From: Rotaria sordida
Lineage: Eukaryota; Rotifera; Eurotatoria; Philodinida; Philodinidae
Direction: 5' to 3'
DNA: 64,000 nucleotides
Assembly (NCBI GenBank): GCA_905250125.1
Contig: CAJNOL010000695.1
Span: 46,633 to 110,632 of the forward strand
Part shown: positions 1-10,462 of the stretch, one piece after another
How the letters are laid out: every line of letters begins with the position of its first letter
Numbering within the stretch: the first letter of the stretch is position 1
Program-made: the position numbers and the translations under genes
Notes under the pieces: generated by a model
Told to the model about the DNA's origin: nothing
Seen by the model: the letters and a program-made list of their open reading frames with translations, nothing else
Databases searched by the model: none

Positions 1-1275
1 ACAAAATATGTTTTTAGCCGATTTTTTAGCGGTCCTTTGATAAATTATGCAATTTGTTGAGTTCTTCTAATTCTTACAACTTGGCAGCAAAACATCGTAG
101 AGAGCTGGGCGACTCCTCATTTTGCTCAGAATTTTATGCTCTTGCAAAAGACTCTATTTAAACTATTTTTTGTTAAACTCCTCCAGAACTCAAAATTTCA
201 AGGAAACGGTTTTCTAAAAGACTTTCTGCACAAAGCTTCTTTGAAAATTTTGGTCCATATTGTATTCGATAGAGAATTTCAAGGACTATCCAAATCACCA
301 TTTGAATTTGACTTAGCTATCCGTTTTTGTTGAAAAATTCCAAAAATAAAAGGGTCCCTATAATTTTGGGATACCTTGTATATGAATTAATAGAACGATA
401 GACTCTTACCAGAATTGGAAAAAAAACGATCATTCTTTGTTTCTTACATCACTATATGAATTGCGTACATGTGCTTCTTCGCTCATTTTTGCAATGAGCT
501 TTTTATACCGTTAATATGCTATAAAAACAAGTTAACTTTTAATAAAGGAAGTTGTTTTTCTCTTAAGCCTTTTGTGATCTATTAAATGGACATTTTATCG
601 AAATGACTATTACTTCTGCTTCTTTTTTATTGGTGCCTTCACTTTTTTTTATTGTATTATACATCTATTCATTCTTTTTATGTTTGTAATTTCTATCAAA
701 CTTTGACGACAAAATAGCAATGCAAATGAGCCTATAGCGACTCCATACTAATAATGAAAATGAAATACAAGAATCTTGCTATGTTATTCAAGATATTGTC
801 CTATTCTGAGCTAAAATGGATCCGACGTGATTCCCACGAAATGCAAAATTCTTTCCAGATGAGAGATATCTTGGCTGGTCATTTAAAGTTTTGTCTATCG
901 GTCTCTTTTTTGATTTTCAAGATCTTGTTTTCCAGACAGTAACATGTACTTTTCTGCTATCTCCAGTAAAACAAATATTTTGTATACAATTAGGTTATGT
1001 AATTGATGATTTTTCTTAGAGAAAAATGAAATAAAAGCAAGTATTTTCTTATTCGTTACTATTACTATTAATTACCGCGATAGTTCTCTTTTTTCCTTTT
1101 AACTCCCTTATTGGTTCAAACTATCGCTAACAACCAAGTAGGAAAAAAACTAAAAATCAGGAGAAATCAGGAGAAATTGTTGGAAATCAGCTCCTGAAAT
1201 CAGGAGATTTTCTATCAGGAGAAAAGTCCAAAAATCAGGAGTCTCCTGGTCAAATCAGGAGGTTTGGCAAGCCTG
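1..1275. other. Gene-free left flank made of transposon ends
   Basis: No convincing coding exon is seen. Two element termini are recognisable. One is a mariner-like right end near 340-378 (inward TIR CAAGGTATCCCAAAATTATA when read on the minus strand, followed by TA). The other is a hAT-like right end at 1271-1275 with a cluster of AAATCAGGAG-type subterminal repeats from about 1157. The matching left ends are not present, so both elements either begin outside the window or are truncated. The short open frames here (for example 136-333 and 754-942) have no recognisable similarity and look random. Confidence 0.6.
1157..1275. mobile_element. Right end of a hAT-like element with AAATCAGGAG subterminal repeats
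   Basis: Read on the minus strand from 1275, the end is CAGGCTTGCCAAACCTCCTG, a hAT-style terminus beginning CAGG. Inward of it the octamer ATCAGGAG (or its complement CTCCTGAT) recurs at least six times within about 110 bp, the arrangement expected of subterminal transposase-binding repeats. The end directly abuts the first recognisable SLC17 exon (ATTGGGAT at 1276-1283 would be the target-site copy). No left end carrying the same TIR is found in 1-1156, so the 8-bp duplication cannot be verified here. Confidence 0.55.
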
Positions 1276-4200
1276 ATTGGGATCCATCTAAAGAAGGATT
1301 CATTCTAGGTGCATTTTTCTATGGTTATATTTCTACTCAAGTGTAAGTTAAATTTAAAATATATTCTTCGTACTTTTTTTAAATCATAGATCTTTTCTAG
1401 GATTGGAGGTAACAAAAATGTTTTCAGATGAATTCTATATAGAAATGTATTGTTTATAGGAAATTTAGCAGAGAAATTTGGTGCGAAATGGATATTTGGT
1501 GGAGGAATATTTATAGCTAGTATTCTAACACTTTTAACACCAGTTGCAGCTCGTATTCATTATAAACTATTCATTGCTCTTAGAGTAATAATGGGTATGG
1601 CTTCTGGTCCAGTATTTCCATCGGCAGCAGCTCTCTGGGGCAAATGGGTAACAGACTAATCGATCGAAAATATTCATCTTTTTTTTTGCCTTATTTGAAA
1701 AGATACCAGCATCTGAACGTAGTACTGTTCCACCGACATCTCAGAGTGGTAGTGATATGGGTATAGTATTTACAACGCCACTAATTAGTATAATGACTCA
1801 AAATGGATTTCTTGGTGGATGGCCATCAGGATTTTATGTTTTTGGTATGATAATAATAATAAGAAGAAGAAGAGGAAGAAAATAAACAAAAATATTCCTC
1901 TATGATTAGGTATTATTTCATGTATATGGTTTATTTGTTGGTGTTTTTTTGGTTTTAATTCTCCAAATGAACATCCACGTATTTTAAACAAAGAACGTCT
2001 TTTTCTTAATAAACATATACCGCCACGTCCACCAAAAGTAACAACAGGGCGGATTACATGAATCTCGGCCCGGTGCGAAATTTTGGTGACTTTTCGACTC
2101 ATGTCGGAAGTCATACAGCACTTTTGGCCTAGACTTAAATTCCTCTCAATAAATTCCTTAAAAACTCGAAATCCTATAAAAATTTGGAACGCTCTGTAGT
2201 ACGTAGCAGCATACATTTTGGCCTTGATTCCGATCCCGGCGGGACTAGAGCCAACAATTTTCCATTGAGAGTAGTATCTTTTATGGTCGTGTAAAATTCA
2301 CGTTAAAATGTCATATTCTCACGACTCAGATGTTCTAAAAGTTTATGCAAAAATTATTGAGTAACAATCACTTCAATATTTGTTATTACAATTTTGATAG
2401 TAAACTCAATTCTTTCTTTTTCGTAAACAACAGAGTTGTCGAACACATAAACGAGTTGAATAGACGAAGTATTGGTGAATTAAAAAACTAATGAATCTTC
2501 AAGGGGAAGAATTTTAGAACTCATACGGGTTGTGCAAGATGTCTCAAGGTCATTGACACTACTAGAAAATGATATCATGTTTTTCGCTAGTACATATATT
2601 ACTTAGGGCGAAACCAGAATCAAAAAAAATTTTTCTGACCAGGACCAGGACCAAAAGCGATTGATCTGCGCTCAACATTCGATGTGCTCTTCAGAGATAA
2701 CTATTACTTTTATGTAATAAGTATCAATGTAAAAGGTAGAATACTCAATAAAACTACCAAGTGGTATTTCTCTGATCCACGTTTAACGAAAATCAATGTT
2801 TCTTCATAAATTTTGTCAAATTTTCGACCTTTTTATTGCATATAATTTCTAAGCACTATGTCGTCTTGCTGAGCACTATGGAGTGTACTGAGTATTCATA
2901 GAAATAAAACTTTATGAGGATTAATGAGAAGAATTTCAATCTGGTGCGAAAATTTGACCTCTTAACAGAGCAGTGTACCATCATATTGTATATATTTCAA
3001 TGTTTTTTTTCGAAGCACCAAGCTACACCATGGAAGAAAATTGCTTGCTGTCCATCTGTTTATGCTATTGCTATAATGCATATTTGTTGTAATTTTATTT
3101 ATTATACATTATTAACATCATTACCGACTTATTTTTCTACTATACTTAAGTTTGATTTACAACAGGTTTTATATTGATTTAGTTATATTGCTTCAATTTT
3201 TTATTACTTTTTTTGATTAAGAATGGTTTTATTTTTGCTTTACCTTATTTTGTACAATCTTTAACAACAATTATCGTTGGTCGAATAATTGATCGCAGGG
3301 TTGGAACCGGTCCGGCAAACCGGTACCGGTCCGGCCGGACCGGTACCGGACCGGACCGGACCGGTTGAAGAAATCGACCGGGCCGGTAAAGACCGGAATT
3401 TTACCGGTTGAAAGTTTTCAGAAATCTTCTTTGTTAACCCTGTTTTTGACCATAAAAACTAAGGTATCACATGTTTTTTCTGTCAGAATACGTGAAAAAG
3501 TACTCAAAATATATGTTATATTAATCGTTTTTTCTGAGGTTCTCTTTAAAAAGATTTATTATGATGAGTGCCTTTTACATGCGCCTTAAACTATTTCATA
3601 TTTGGAGCCATTTTTTCTAAAAATGGGTTTTCAAAAAAAAATTCGACATTTTTTCACCGGTTTTTAACCGATTTTCACCGGAATTTCACCGGTTGGACAT
3701 GTGATTCCAACCGGCCGGTTTCCGGCCGGACCGGACCGGTAGGATTTTTCAACCGGCCGGACCGGACCGTTTTAATATTTCTCAACCGGTTCCACCCCTG
3801 ATTGATCGTCTAAGAGCACGTAAGATATGTTCTATAACAACACTTCGAAAAATACAAACAATTATTGGTAGAATAAAATAACTTTGAATAACTAAAAATA
3901 TTCTTTATATATATATTTGAGGTGCTATTGGTACATGTGGATTTTTAATGGCTATTGGTTATATGGGATGTAATCAGCTTCGTGCTGTTCTTTGTTGTAT
4001 TCTTGCTGTTGGTTTTCTTGGTTTTCATACATGTGGTGCACTTATTTCGCAGCTTGATGTTGCATCAAATTATGCCGGTAAAAATTTATATAAGGCTGAT
4101 TGAATTAGAGAAGAAATCTTGTAATTAGGAACACTTGTTGGTATTACAAATTCATTAGCAACAATACCTGGTTTTGTTGGTCCATATGTTGTTGGAGCTA

Positions 4201-4413
4201 TTACAAAAGATAATGTAAGATTTCTCGTCTTTCTACTCTATGATGAATAGTGATTGAATATTTATTTAATAGCAAACAGTTAAAGCTTGGCGTCTTATAT
4301 TTAATATTTCAGCAGGTATTGGTGCTTTTGGTAGTCTTGTTTATTGTATTTTCTTCAATGGTGAAGAACAATCATGGAATCGAATAGAACATGAAAACGA
4401 CACGATTGAATAA
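1276..4413 (+). pseudogene. SLC17-family MFS transporter (sialin/VGLUT-like), frame broken by a hAT element
   Basis: Encodes the body of a solute carrier 17 organic-anion transporter of the plasma or vesicle membrane. Exons that join in frame: 1276-1342, 1401-1408 (an 8-nt micro-exon), 1460-1647, 1703-1844, 1910-2037, 3016-3165, 3222-3295 plus 3809-3867, 3922-4077, 4129-4214, 4275-4413 (TAA). Family-typical stretches are seen in order: WDPSKEGFILGAFFYGYIST, GGNLAEKFGAKW, the MFS loop with GPVFPSAAALWGKW then ASERS, LPTYFSTILKFD, NGFIFALPYFVQSL, and GTLVGITNSLATIPGF with PYVVGAI. The N-terminal segment with the first membrane helix is missing upstream, where a hAT end abuts the exon. Exon 7 holds a 505-bp hAT-like insertion with an 8-bp duplication. 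Reading into it gives a stop at about 3366, so this copy cannot make a full protein unless the insert is spliced. Intron 5 (2038-3015) is long and probably also carries an insertion. Family is certain at the SLC17 level; substrate is unknown. Confidence 0.85.
3296..3800. mobile_element. hAT-like non-autonomous element in an SLC17 exon
   Basis: Termini are CAGGGTTGGAACCGG on the left and, read inward on the minus strand, CAGGGGTGGAACCGG on the right. They are flanked by identical 8-bp copies ATTGATCG at 3288-3295 and 3801-3808. CAGGG ends plus an 8-bp duplication are the hAT superfamily signature. Both subterminal regions (about 3300-3365 and 3650-3790) are dense in CCGGTCCGG and ACCGG motifs in both orientations, so the ends can pair. 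The 505-bp length and absence of a transposase frame make it non-autonomous. Removing the element and one target copy restores the transporter frame through Ile-Asp-Arg-Leu-Arg. Confidence 0.88.
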
Positions 4414-4452
4414 ACGGATACTTGAAGAAAATAAAAGATTCTATTTTTTTTT

Positions 4453-4552
4453 NNNNNNNNNNNNNNNNNNNNNNNNNNNNNNNNNNNNNNNNNNNNNNNN
4501 NNNNNNNNNNNNNNNNNNNNNNNNNNNNNNNNNNNNNNNNNNNNNNNNNNNN
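4453..4552. other. Assembly gap of 100 N
   Basis: Exactly 100 N flanked by poly-T on both sides. Such a round number is a placeholder of unknown real length. It separates the 3' end of the SLC17 copy from the last exon of the NHL-repeat gene, so the spacing between these two genes cannot be trusted. Confidence 0.95.
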
Positions 4553-4583
4553 TTTTTTTTTTTGTTTTCTTATTTTTTCCTAG

Positions 4584-5112
4584 AGAAATTTATGTGTGCG
4601 ATACATGGAATCATCGAATTTGTGTTTTTTCACCAGATTTTCGTTATGTTAACCGTCGTTGGTATTTAACACGATGGCAACAAACACATAAAGTTAAACC
4701 AAATTTTATTGCTATTAATCGAAGTAATGAGTGTGTTGTTACATGTGATGATGCACCAGATTATCGTGGTGCTGTTTATGTTTTTGATAAAATGGGTTAT
4801 ATAAAAAAAATTTATGATCATGAATCACGTAATAAACCTCCAAATGCTGAAGCAAAATTAAATGTTCCACATGGCATATTAGTTGATGATGAGGGTAATT
4901 GGTTAGCATTATGTTATTCAGATCCAGAATCATGTTGGATTGAAAGAAGATATAAACCACATCAACATGAAGATCATGAAATAATAACATATTGGCGAAA
5001 TAAAGAATTAAAAGGTCCTAGTGCATTAGCTATTAAACGTGATCAAACATTGATTATTGGTGATCGAGATGAAAATGCAATTTGTTTTTTTAAACAAATC
5101 AAACCCAAGTGA
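4584..5112 (+). CDS. NHL-repeat protein, 3' terminal exon only
   Basis: After a pyrimidine-rich tract and TAG acceptor at 4581-4583, an open frame runs about 176 codons to TGA at 5110-5112. It contains NHL/six-bladed beta-propeller blade motifs: EIYVCDTWNHRICVFSPDF, then RGAVYVFDKMGYI, then LNVPHGILVDDEGNWLAL, then PSALAIKRDQTLIIGDRDE near the end. NHL blades usually form protein- or RNA-binding propellers. Which NHL subfamily this belongs to cannot be decided because the 5' exons are lost in or upstream of the 100-N gap. The ORF lacks a proper start: an upstream splice acceptor, not an ATG, opens the frame. An AATAAA signal follows at 5151. Confidence 0.75.
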
Positions 5113-6594
5113 AACTATCAATTTAAAACGAACAAAAAAAAAAAAGATTTAATAAACATATTGGGAAAATTTTTTTTCTTTTCATTGCTATGTATATTCA
5201 TATATGTATGTCTTATAAAGCTTTTCTCAATTAATTAGCAGTTCTTTTTTTCTTTTGGTTGCTTGTGTTTCTAATCTTCTTCGTTTACCAATTTTCTGGT
5301 CGAGAAGTTCTTTATGTAATCAAAAGCATCGCACTATTTGGTTAAATAAATATTTTCGCATACTGGTACTACTTATTCTTGAAGAAGAATATAAAACAAA
5401 CATCGTGTAATATATTACTTTCCTTTGCATAACAACATGTGATGATGATTCGCAAACAATAATATAATTAGATTACTAAAGTTTCTGTTGGTATTATATA
5501 TTAGTTTTCCAATGTTTGTGTGAAACCATATTAATGAAAGACAATAGATTTATGTTACAAGGGATTCTGCTAGTACTTACTACGTAGAGATGAGAATCAA
5601 TTGAGGGCTTGCTCATGAAGGATAACGTTGAGGTAGATAACGACATAATCTAACTCGTTTTACCTTACTCTTAATAGTTTTATCTTGATTTATGGCAAAC
5701 ACTCGGCTTCAACCCAATAATAGAACAACCCGTAAACCTTTGTCACCATATAAATCAAATCATGTTACCTCTTTTAATTCTCCAACTGCAAATATTAAAA
5801 GAAAGAGCTTTTTTTCTTCTTTTAAGGCATTCTTGCCCCCTCCCCTCAAAAATCGATCTCAGTCCAGGAAGATTCAAATGACATGAAATTTTCAGGATAT
5901 GATGAGACTGTTGTGGAAAAGCTATGGTGAAATTTTTAGCCCGATATTATGACGTTTGAGGAAGATATTGGCCAAACAAGGGTCAAAAATAGCGAATTTA
6001 GCAACCCAAATTTCTCAATCCAGGTCCATGTGATGTATTTAAAGTTTTGTTTTTGTTTGAAAGAGTATGTTAGGATGCATGGCACCATACAGTCCTTTTT
6101 TTTTAAATTTTTACTTTTTAAGCGAAAAGAAGGAATCACAAGTTCTCAATAACTCAAAAAAATCCCTAAAAAATGGCGCTGTTTCTACAGAGGTGTTTTC
6201 TTATATTACTATAAAAAAAACTTATTTTAAAGCTAGATGGTATTCGAGTTTCGATTCGAATACCGAATGCGGTGCGAAGCACAAATCGCAAGTTTTCGAA
6301 AAAACGATATTTCGGAAAAAACGAATAATCGATTCTCGGATTAATGTCAAGTGCCGCGCAATATCTGACAGAACATTTACTATGTCATCTTATAATTCAA
6401 TGCGTGCTTGAAAAATACTAAAGAAGTGAATCAGTTGTAACGAAACGTGCCTTCAAATAAAAAACAGGACAAGGTACAATCGTTGTGGAACAGCCTCATA
6501 GAACTGTAACCATTTTTTAAGTTGAGTTTCTTATATCTCTATTCATAAATGCATTTCAGTTCAAAGCTATTGCTCTATATCTTCTTTGAAATAG
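5113..6594. other. Intergenic stretch with a dispersed repeat and a possible orphan first exon
   Basis: From ATG 5692 an open frame of 64 codons starts with a basic, Pro/Ser/Asn-rich sequence (MANTRLQPNNRTTRKPLSPY) that looks like the disordered N-terminus of a real protein. It runs into a dispersed repeat at about 5850, so it may be a truncated first exon. The repeat (about 5850-6230) has a diverged relative at about 53330-53680 in an intron of the SCO-spondin-like gene. Nothing else recognisable. Confidence 0.4.
5151..5156 (+). terminator. Polyadenylation signal AATAAA of the NHL gene
   Basis: Canonical AATAAA 39 nt after the stop codon of the NHL-repeat exon, preceded by an A-rich run. 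Confidence 0.5.
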
Positions 6595-7490
6595 GATGTT
6601 CATGAAATTGGTAAAGGTAATTTTGGTATTTTTTATCGTGCAATCTACAAAGAAATTCGTCATGTTGTCATAAAAAGTTTACATGGTCAACGTGAAAAAA
6701 AGCATCAAAAGAGACTGCTGCTGATTATGATGCAAGTATGCATGAGTTATTTCATATAGCACATATAATGACACGTTTAAAACATGCAAATCTCTCACGT
6801 ATCATTGGTGTCACATCTTTTGATGATAAACAACAATTGAGTTTAGTGGCAGATTTCATGAGAATTGGTTCATTATTAAATTATCTGCGAAAAAATCGAG
6901 AATCATATTTAGAATCCAATCCACGGGGTATTACAGTGAAATTAAATAGTTTTGCACGACAAATATTTGAAGCAATACTTTATTTGAAAGCATGAAAAAT
7001 TATTCATGGAAATTCGACAGTACGAAATTATATAATTGATGAATGTGATACACTCAAAGTTGGAGATTTTAGTTTAACTATGCTAGTTTAGTTTTTATTT
7101 CTTAACAAAGTAAAAAGAGTCGTTTTCATTATAGATTAATTGAATGTGATTTATATAAACATACATATCGATCAGTTTAGTATGTGCTTCATGTTGGGTA
7201 TTGCCTGAAGCTGTTTTTTTTGTCAAAATATGCAGAGTATAACTCTATGGAAGATCTATTCATTGAATGATTGACCGTTTGAAAACATGAGTAATTATGC
7301 TATACAAATTGTTCTAAGAAATTCTGCAGAAAATCTTAGTCATTGTCTGCCAAAATCACGACAATTTGCTTGTGATGAAACATATACACATATTATTCTT
7401 TTTTGTTTAAGATATAATGTTGTAATGCAACCATGTTTCAAAGATTTAAGAGAACATCTTGTAATTATTCTTCTCGATGACAGAGCTTAA
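6595..7490 (+). pseudogene. Tyrosine-kinase-like pseudogene
   Basis: Successive segments match a protein kinase domain, but the frame is broken. The start, after an AG acceptor, reads DVHEIGKGNFGIFYRAIYKE (glycine-rich loop) with the ATP-site lysine in HVVIKSLHG. A one-base shift in an A run at about 6695-6705 leads into ASKETAADYD and the alpha-C/beta-4 region (HANLSRIIGV). Helix D follows as GSLLNYLRKNRESY. A TGA at about 6993 interrupts just before the catalytic loop KIIHGNSTVRNYII, where the usual HRD is HGN. The DFG site reads DFS. A further shift gives WVLPEA (the activation-segment end) and then the C-lobe, closing with MQPCFKDLREHL. HRD and DFG losses mean it was catalytically dead as well as frameshifted. 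No upstream exons were identified. Confidence 0.8.
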
Positions 7491-8696
7491 TAAAAAAAAA
7501 CTTATTGCTTACGTAGACTTTAATTGAACTGATTTAACATTATGTATTTTAAGAGTATGTAATGAAACTGTGATGAAGTGAAAATATCTAATGTAAAGAA
7601 AAAGTACACTTTGTGCAAGATAATACATCAGTGTGAAAACATTTTTCAATAAAATGAAAAAATGTTTGAATATGTAAGAGATCATGGATTTAAAAGTAGA
7701 GTAGGAGAATCTAATAGTTAAATAATTTGTGATATAAATAGTTTCATTAATCTGTAGATCAAGACTAATCCTAGTAGTAACACCTCGTGTTTTAAGAATA
7801 ATTGTTATGTCATGTTGAAGTGACAGATCTATGCGATTAACGTGAAACATTTTCTATTTTACTTTGTTATAATTGAAAATATTTCTGTATTATTTTCTTC
7901 GTTTTTAAGACCAGTTCATTTTGCTTATATTGTAAGACAATATAATTATTAAAATCTTTTTCAAATTGTTATCAAATAACTCTGTAACAATTTCATTAGT
8001 TGATTAAACATCAAATGATAATTAAGTATGAATAATTTTGTTAATCGACTATTATTATTTGTTGATGTTACTAATTATGTCTATAATTCAGCATTTATTG
8101 TTGTTGATATCATTAAGATTAACACAGAAATTGTTGCTCGTATTCTGCAACGTTATCACTATTTGCATTCAGTTTCAATAAAGAATTAAATGAAACAAAT
8201 AACTAAAGTAGATTTACTAATGAATCAACTCTTGGTATTGTGTTAGAATCAGTAATCACTGGAATAACAATAAGAATATGCGTATTTAGATCACTAAAAT
8301 AATTAAATGGAAACAGAAATTCTATAAATAAAAGTCAATATTCAGTTTCGATGATTCTTGATTATTGTCGTGTTATATTGATAAAATAATATTTCATGAA
8401 ACAAGTAATTCCATTGTAATTTCCTGTATTCAGAGTTAGAGCATTATTTAAAGATAACACTTCTGTCACTAGTTACCATCATATTTTTATTTTATCAATA
8501 AACTTAAACAAGATAAGATCTCGAATCCGTTTTTCGAGAGAAATTCAAATCGAAATATAGAGTGAAAGTGATGTTTGTAAAGAAAAGATCCAATTCAATT
8601 TCACACAATAAAATTCTTACACTTTATAAAAAAATTTATTGCAAGATACAATTAAAACCAAGGTATAACACTAATAACGAAATATAAATTATTCTA

Positions 8697-9275
8697 CAGG
8701 ATATCTGGAAAGTAGATCCCTATTTTAAATTCTTTTTTCTCTTTAATAAGAACAGATATTATGTTACTTTTTTTTTACTACTTTGAAGCATGTTTTATGA
8801 GGTTTTATTTTACATAAGAAAGAATGTTAATGAATTGACTATGTAAGATCAAGCGCAAATTTCATCTGAAGGATGCTTGAAAAATAACTTCTTATTTTTC
8901 ATCGTTTATTACTTTTATACAAAGCATATATTGTAATAATTTTTTTCTATTTTGAGGTGTGTGTAATAGGTTTACCCGATAATGTCTGAAAAATAGCCGT
9001 GACAGTATTGCATTTGAAACCCATGAAAAAATTATTACAATATATATACTTTGTATAAAAGTAATAAACGATGAAAAATAAGAAGTTATTTTTCAAGCAT
9101 TTTTCAGATGAAATTTGCGTTTGATCTTACATAGTCAATTCATTAACATTCTTTCTTGTGTAAAACAAAACTTCTTAAAGCATGCTTCAAAATAGTAAAA
9201 AAAGTAACACAATATCTATTCTTATTAAAGAGAAAAAAAGAATTTAAAATAGGGATCTACTTTCCAGACACCCTG
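8697..9275. mobile_element. Palindromic mariner-like MITE
   Basis: Two arms of about 250 bp (8697-8946 and 9026-9275) are near-perfect reverse complements around a spacer of about 80 bp. The outer ends read CAGGATATCTGGAAAGTAGA on the left and CAGGGTGTCTGGAAAGTAGA read inward from the right, each flanked by TA (8695-8696, 9276-9277). CAGGGTGTC-type ends with a TA target duplication are typical of Tc1/mariner derivatives. No transposase is encoded. The spacer (about 8947-9025) is not self-complementary. Confidence 0.88.
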
Positions 9276-10228
9276 TATATAAATTAGATATAGAAAAAAA
9301 AACCTACAATTAGCATTGAATCTATAGTGAATATAAAAAATATTGCTTTTTGGATTCTTTTCTCCACAACTACGATGAATCTATTAAAAGCCTTAAGTAA
9401 GTGATAAAGTAACTGTTTATTGACTTCCTAATCTAGCTCAACTCTGTTATAAAAGAAAAAATAATTTGCCAATTTTACATAATCTACAAAAGTTGAATTA
9501 GTAGCTAAGAATGTGCACATGAAAAACAGACATGTCCATAGCAATTGCAAATTTATCTGTGCCTTAATAACATTCAACAGATGTTTCGAAAATTTAAAAA
9601 TTTGAAAGTTCGAGTACTCAAGTTTTAAATTCAAAAGTTGAATCCTTTATAATTCCAAGACAATGTGTCACATTCGTAACAACTCTTCGACTTCTACATA
9701 TATGAAGTAGAAGATGATTTTCACAATAAACATATGCGCATATTTTTTATTCGATAAATTTATCGAGGACGAAGAAACAACAGAATAAAATATTCCCATA
9801 ATAAAGACCATAAATTTGTTCGTTCTTTCCAACAAAGAAGATAAACATTTATATGTAAAATAGAATAAGTATGACGAAGGAGAGAATGATCAACGTATAC
9901 ATGAAAGAAAACTTAGACTCGATGTACTGACCGTCTACAGTCTGTTCTGTTTAAAAAAAACGTGCTGATCCAATATTCGTTTTATTTTCGCACTATTGAG
10001 ATGCAAACGACAGTATTTATACCATGCATCGTAAAACGAATAAATTTTGTTTTAGAAATTGTCCTAAACATCAATCTCCTCCATGTCATTTCGATTTTCA
10101 ATTGAACGACAAAATTTGATCTGGTACTAGTAAATATTTCTTTTTTTTTTTTCTTTTTTATAATCGAATAAATTTCGTATTAGATATTTGTCTTGAGCGT
10201 CAATCTTCTCCAACTAGGTCCAATAAAA

Positions 10229-10462
10229 CGGCGTCGTAAACGACCTGAGACGGCTATAAAATGGCGATTAACGATATAAGACGTCGATAAACGGTGCCGT
10301 CATCCGTCATACTACATTACAGAGGCAAAACCGGGAAAAAATCGACGGCCGTTTTCTAGTGATAGAAACGGCTCGTAATACAGTATGACGGACTACGGCG
10401 AAATAAGGCCAAAATGAATGTAGTGATTTGCCGTTTTATAGCCGTTTCCGACGATCGGAATG
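10229..10462. repeat. Imperfect palindrome of higher GC content
   Basis: The motif GACGGCTATAAAATGGCGA at about 10245-10263 recurs in reverse complement at about 10427-10450 (GCCGTTTTATAGCCGTTTCC). Inside these, CCGTCATACTACATTAC at about 10305 pairs with GTAATACAGTATGACGG at about 10375. The unit is richer in GC and CpG than its surroundings, as expected of a foreign MITE. Ends and target duplication could not be fixed. Confidence 0.6.

Noticed and set aside
1785..2216. 143-codon minus-strand frame
   Set aside because: It runs antisense to SLC17 exons 4-5 and into an intron; includes a repetitive (AAG/AAT)n stretch; no homology.
4391..4669. Open frame reading through the N gap
   Set aside because: Frame across unknown bases is meaningless; the downstream part is the wrong frame of the NHL exon.
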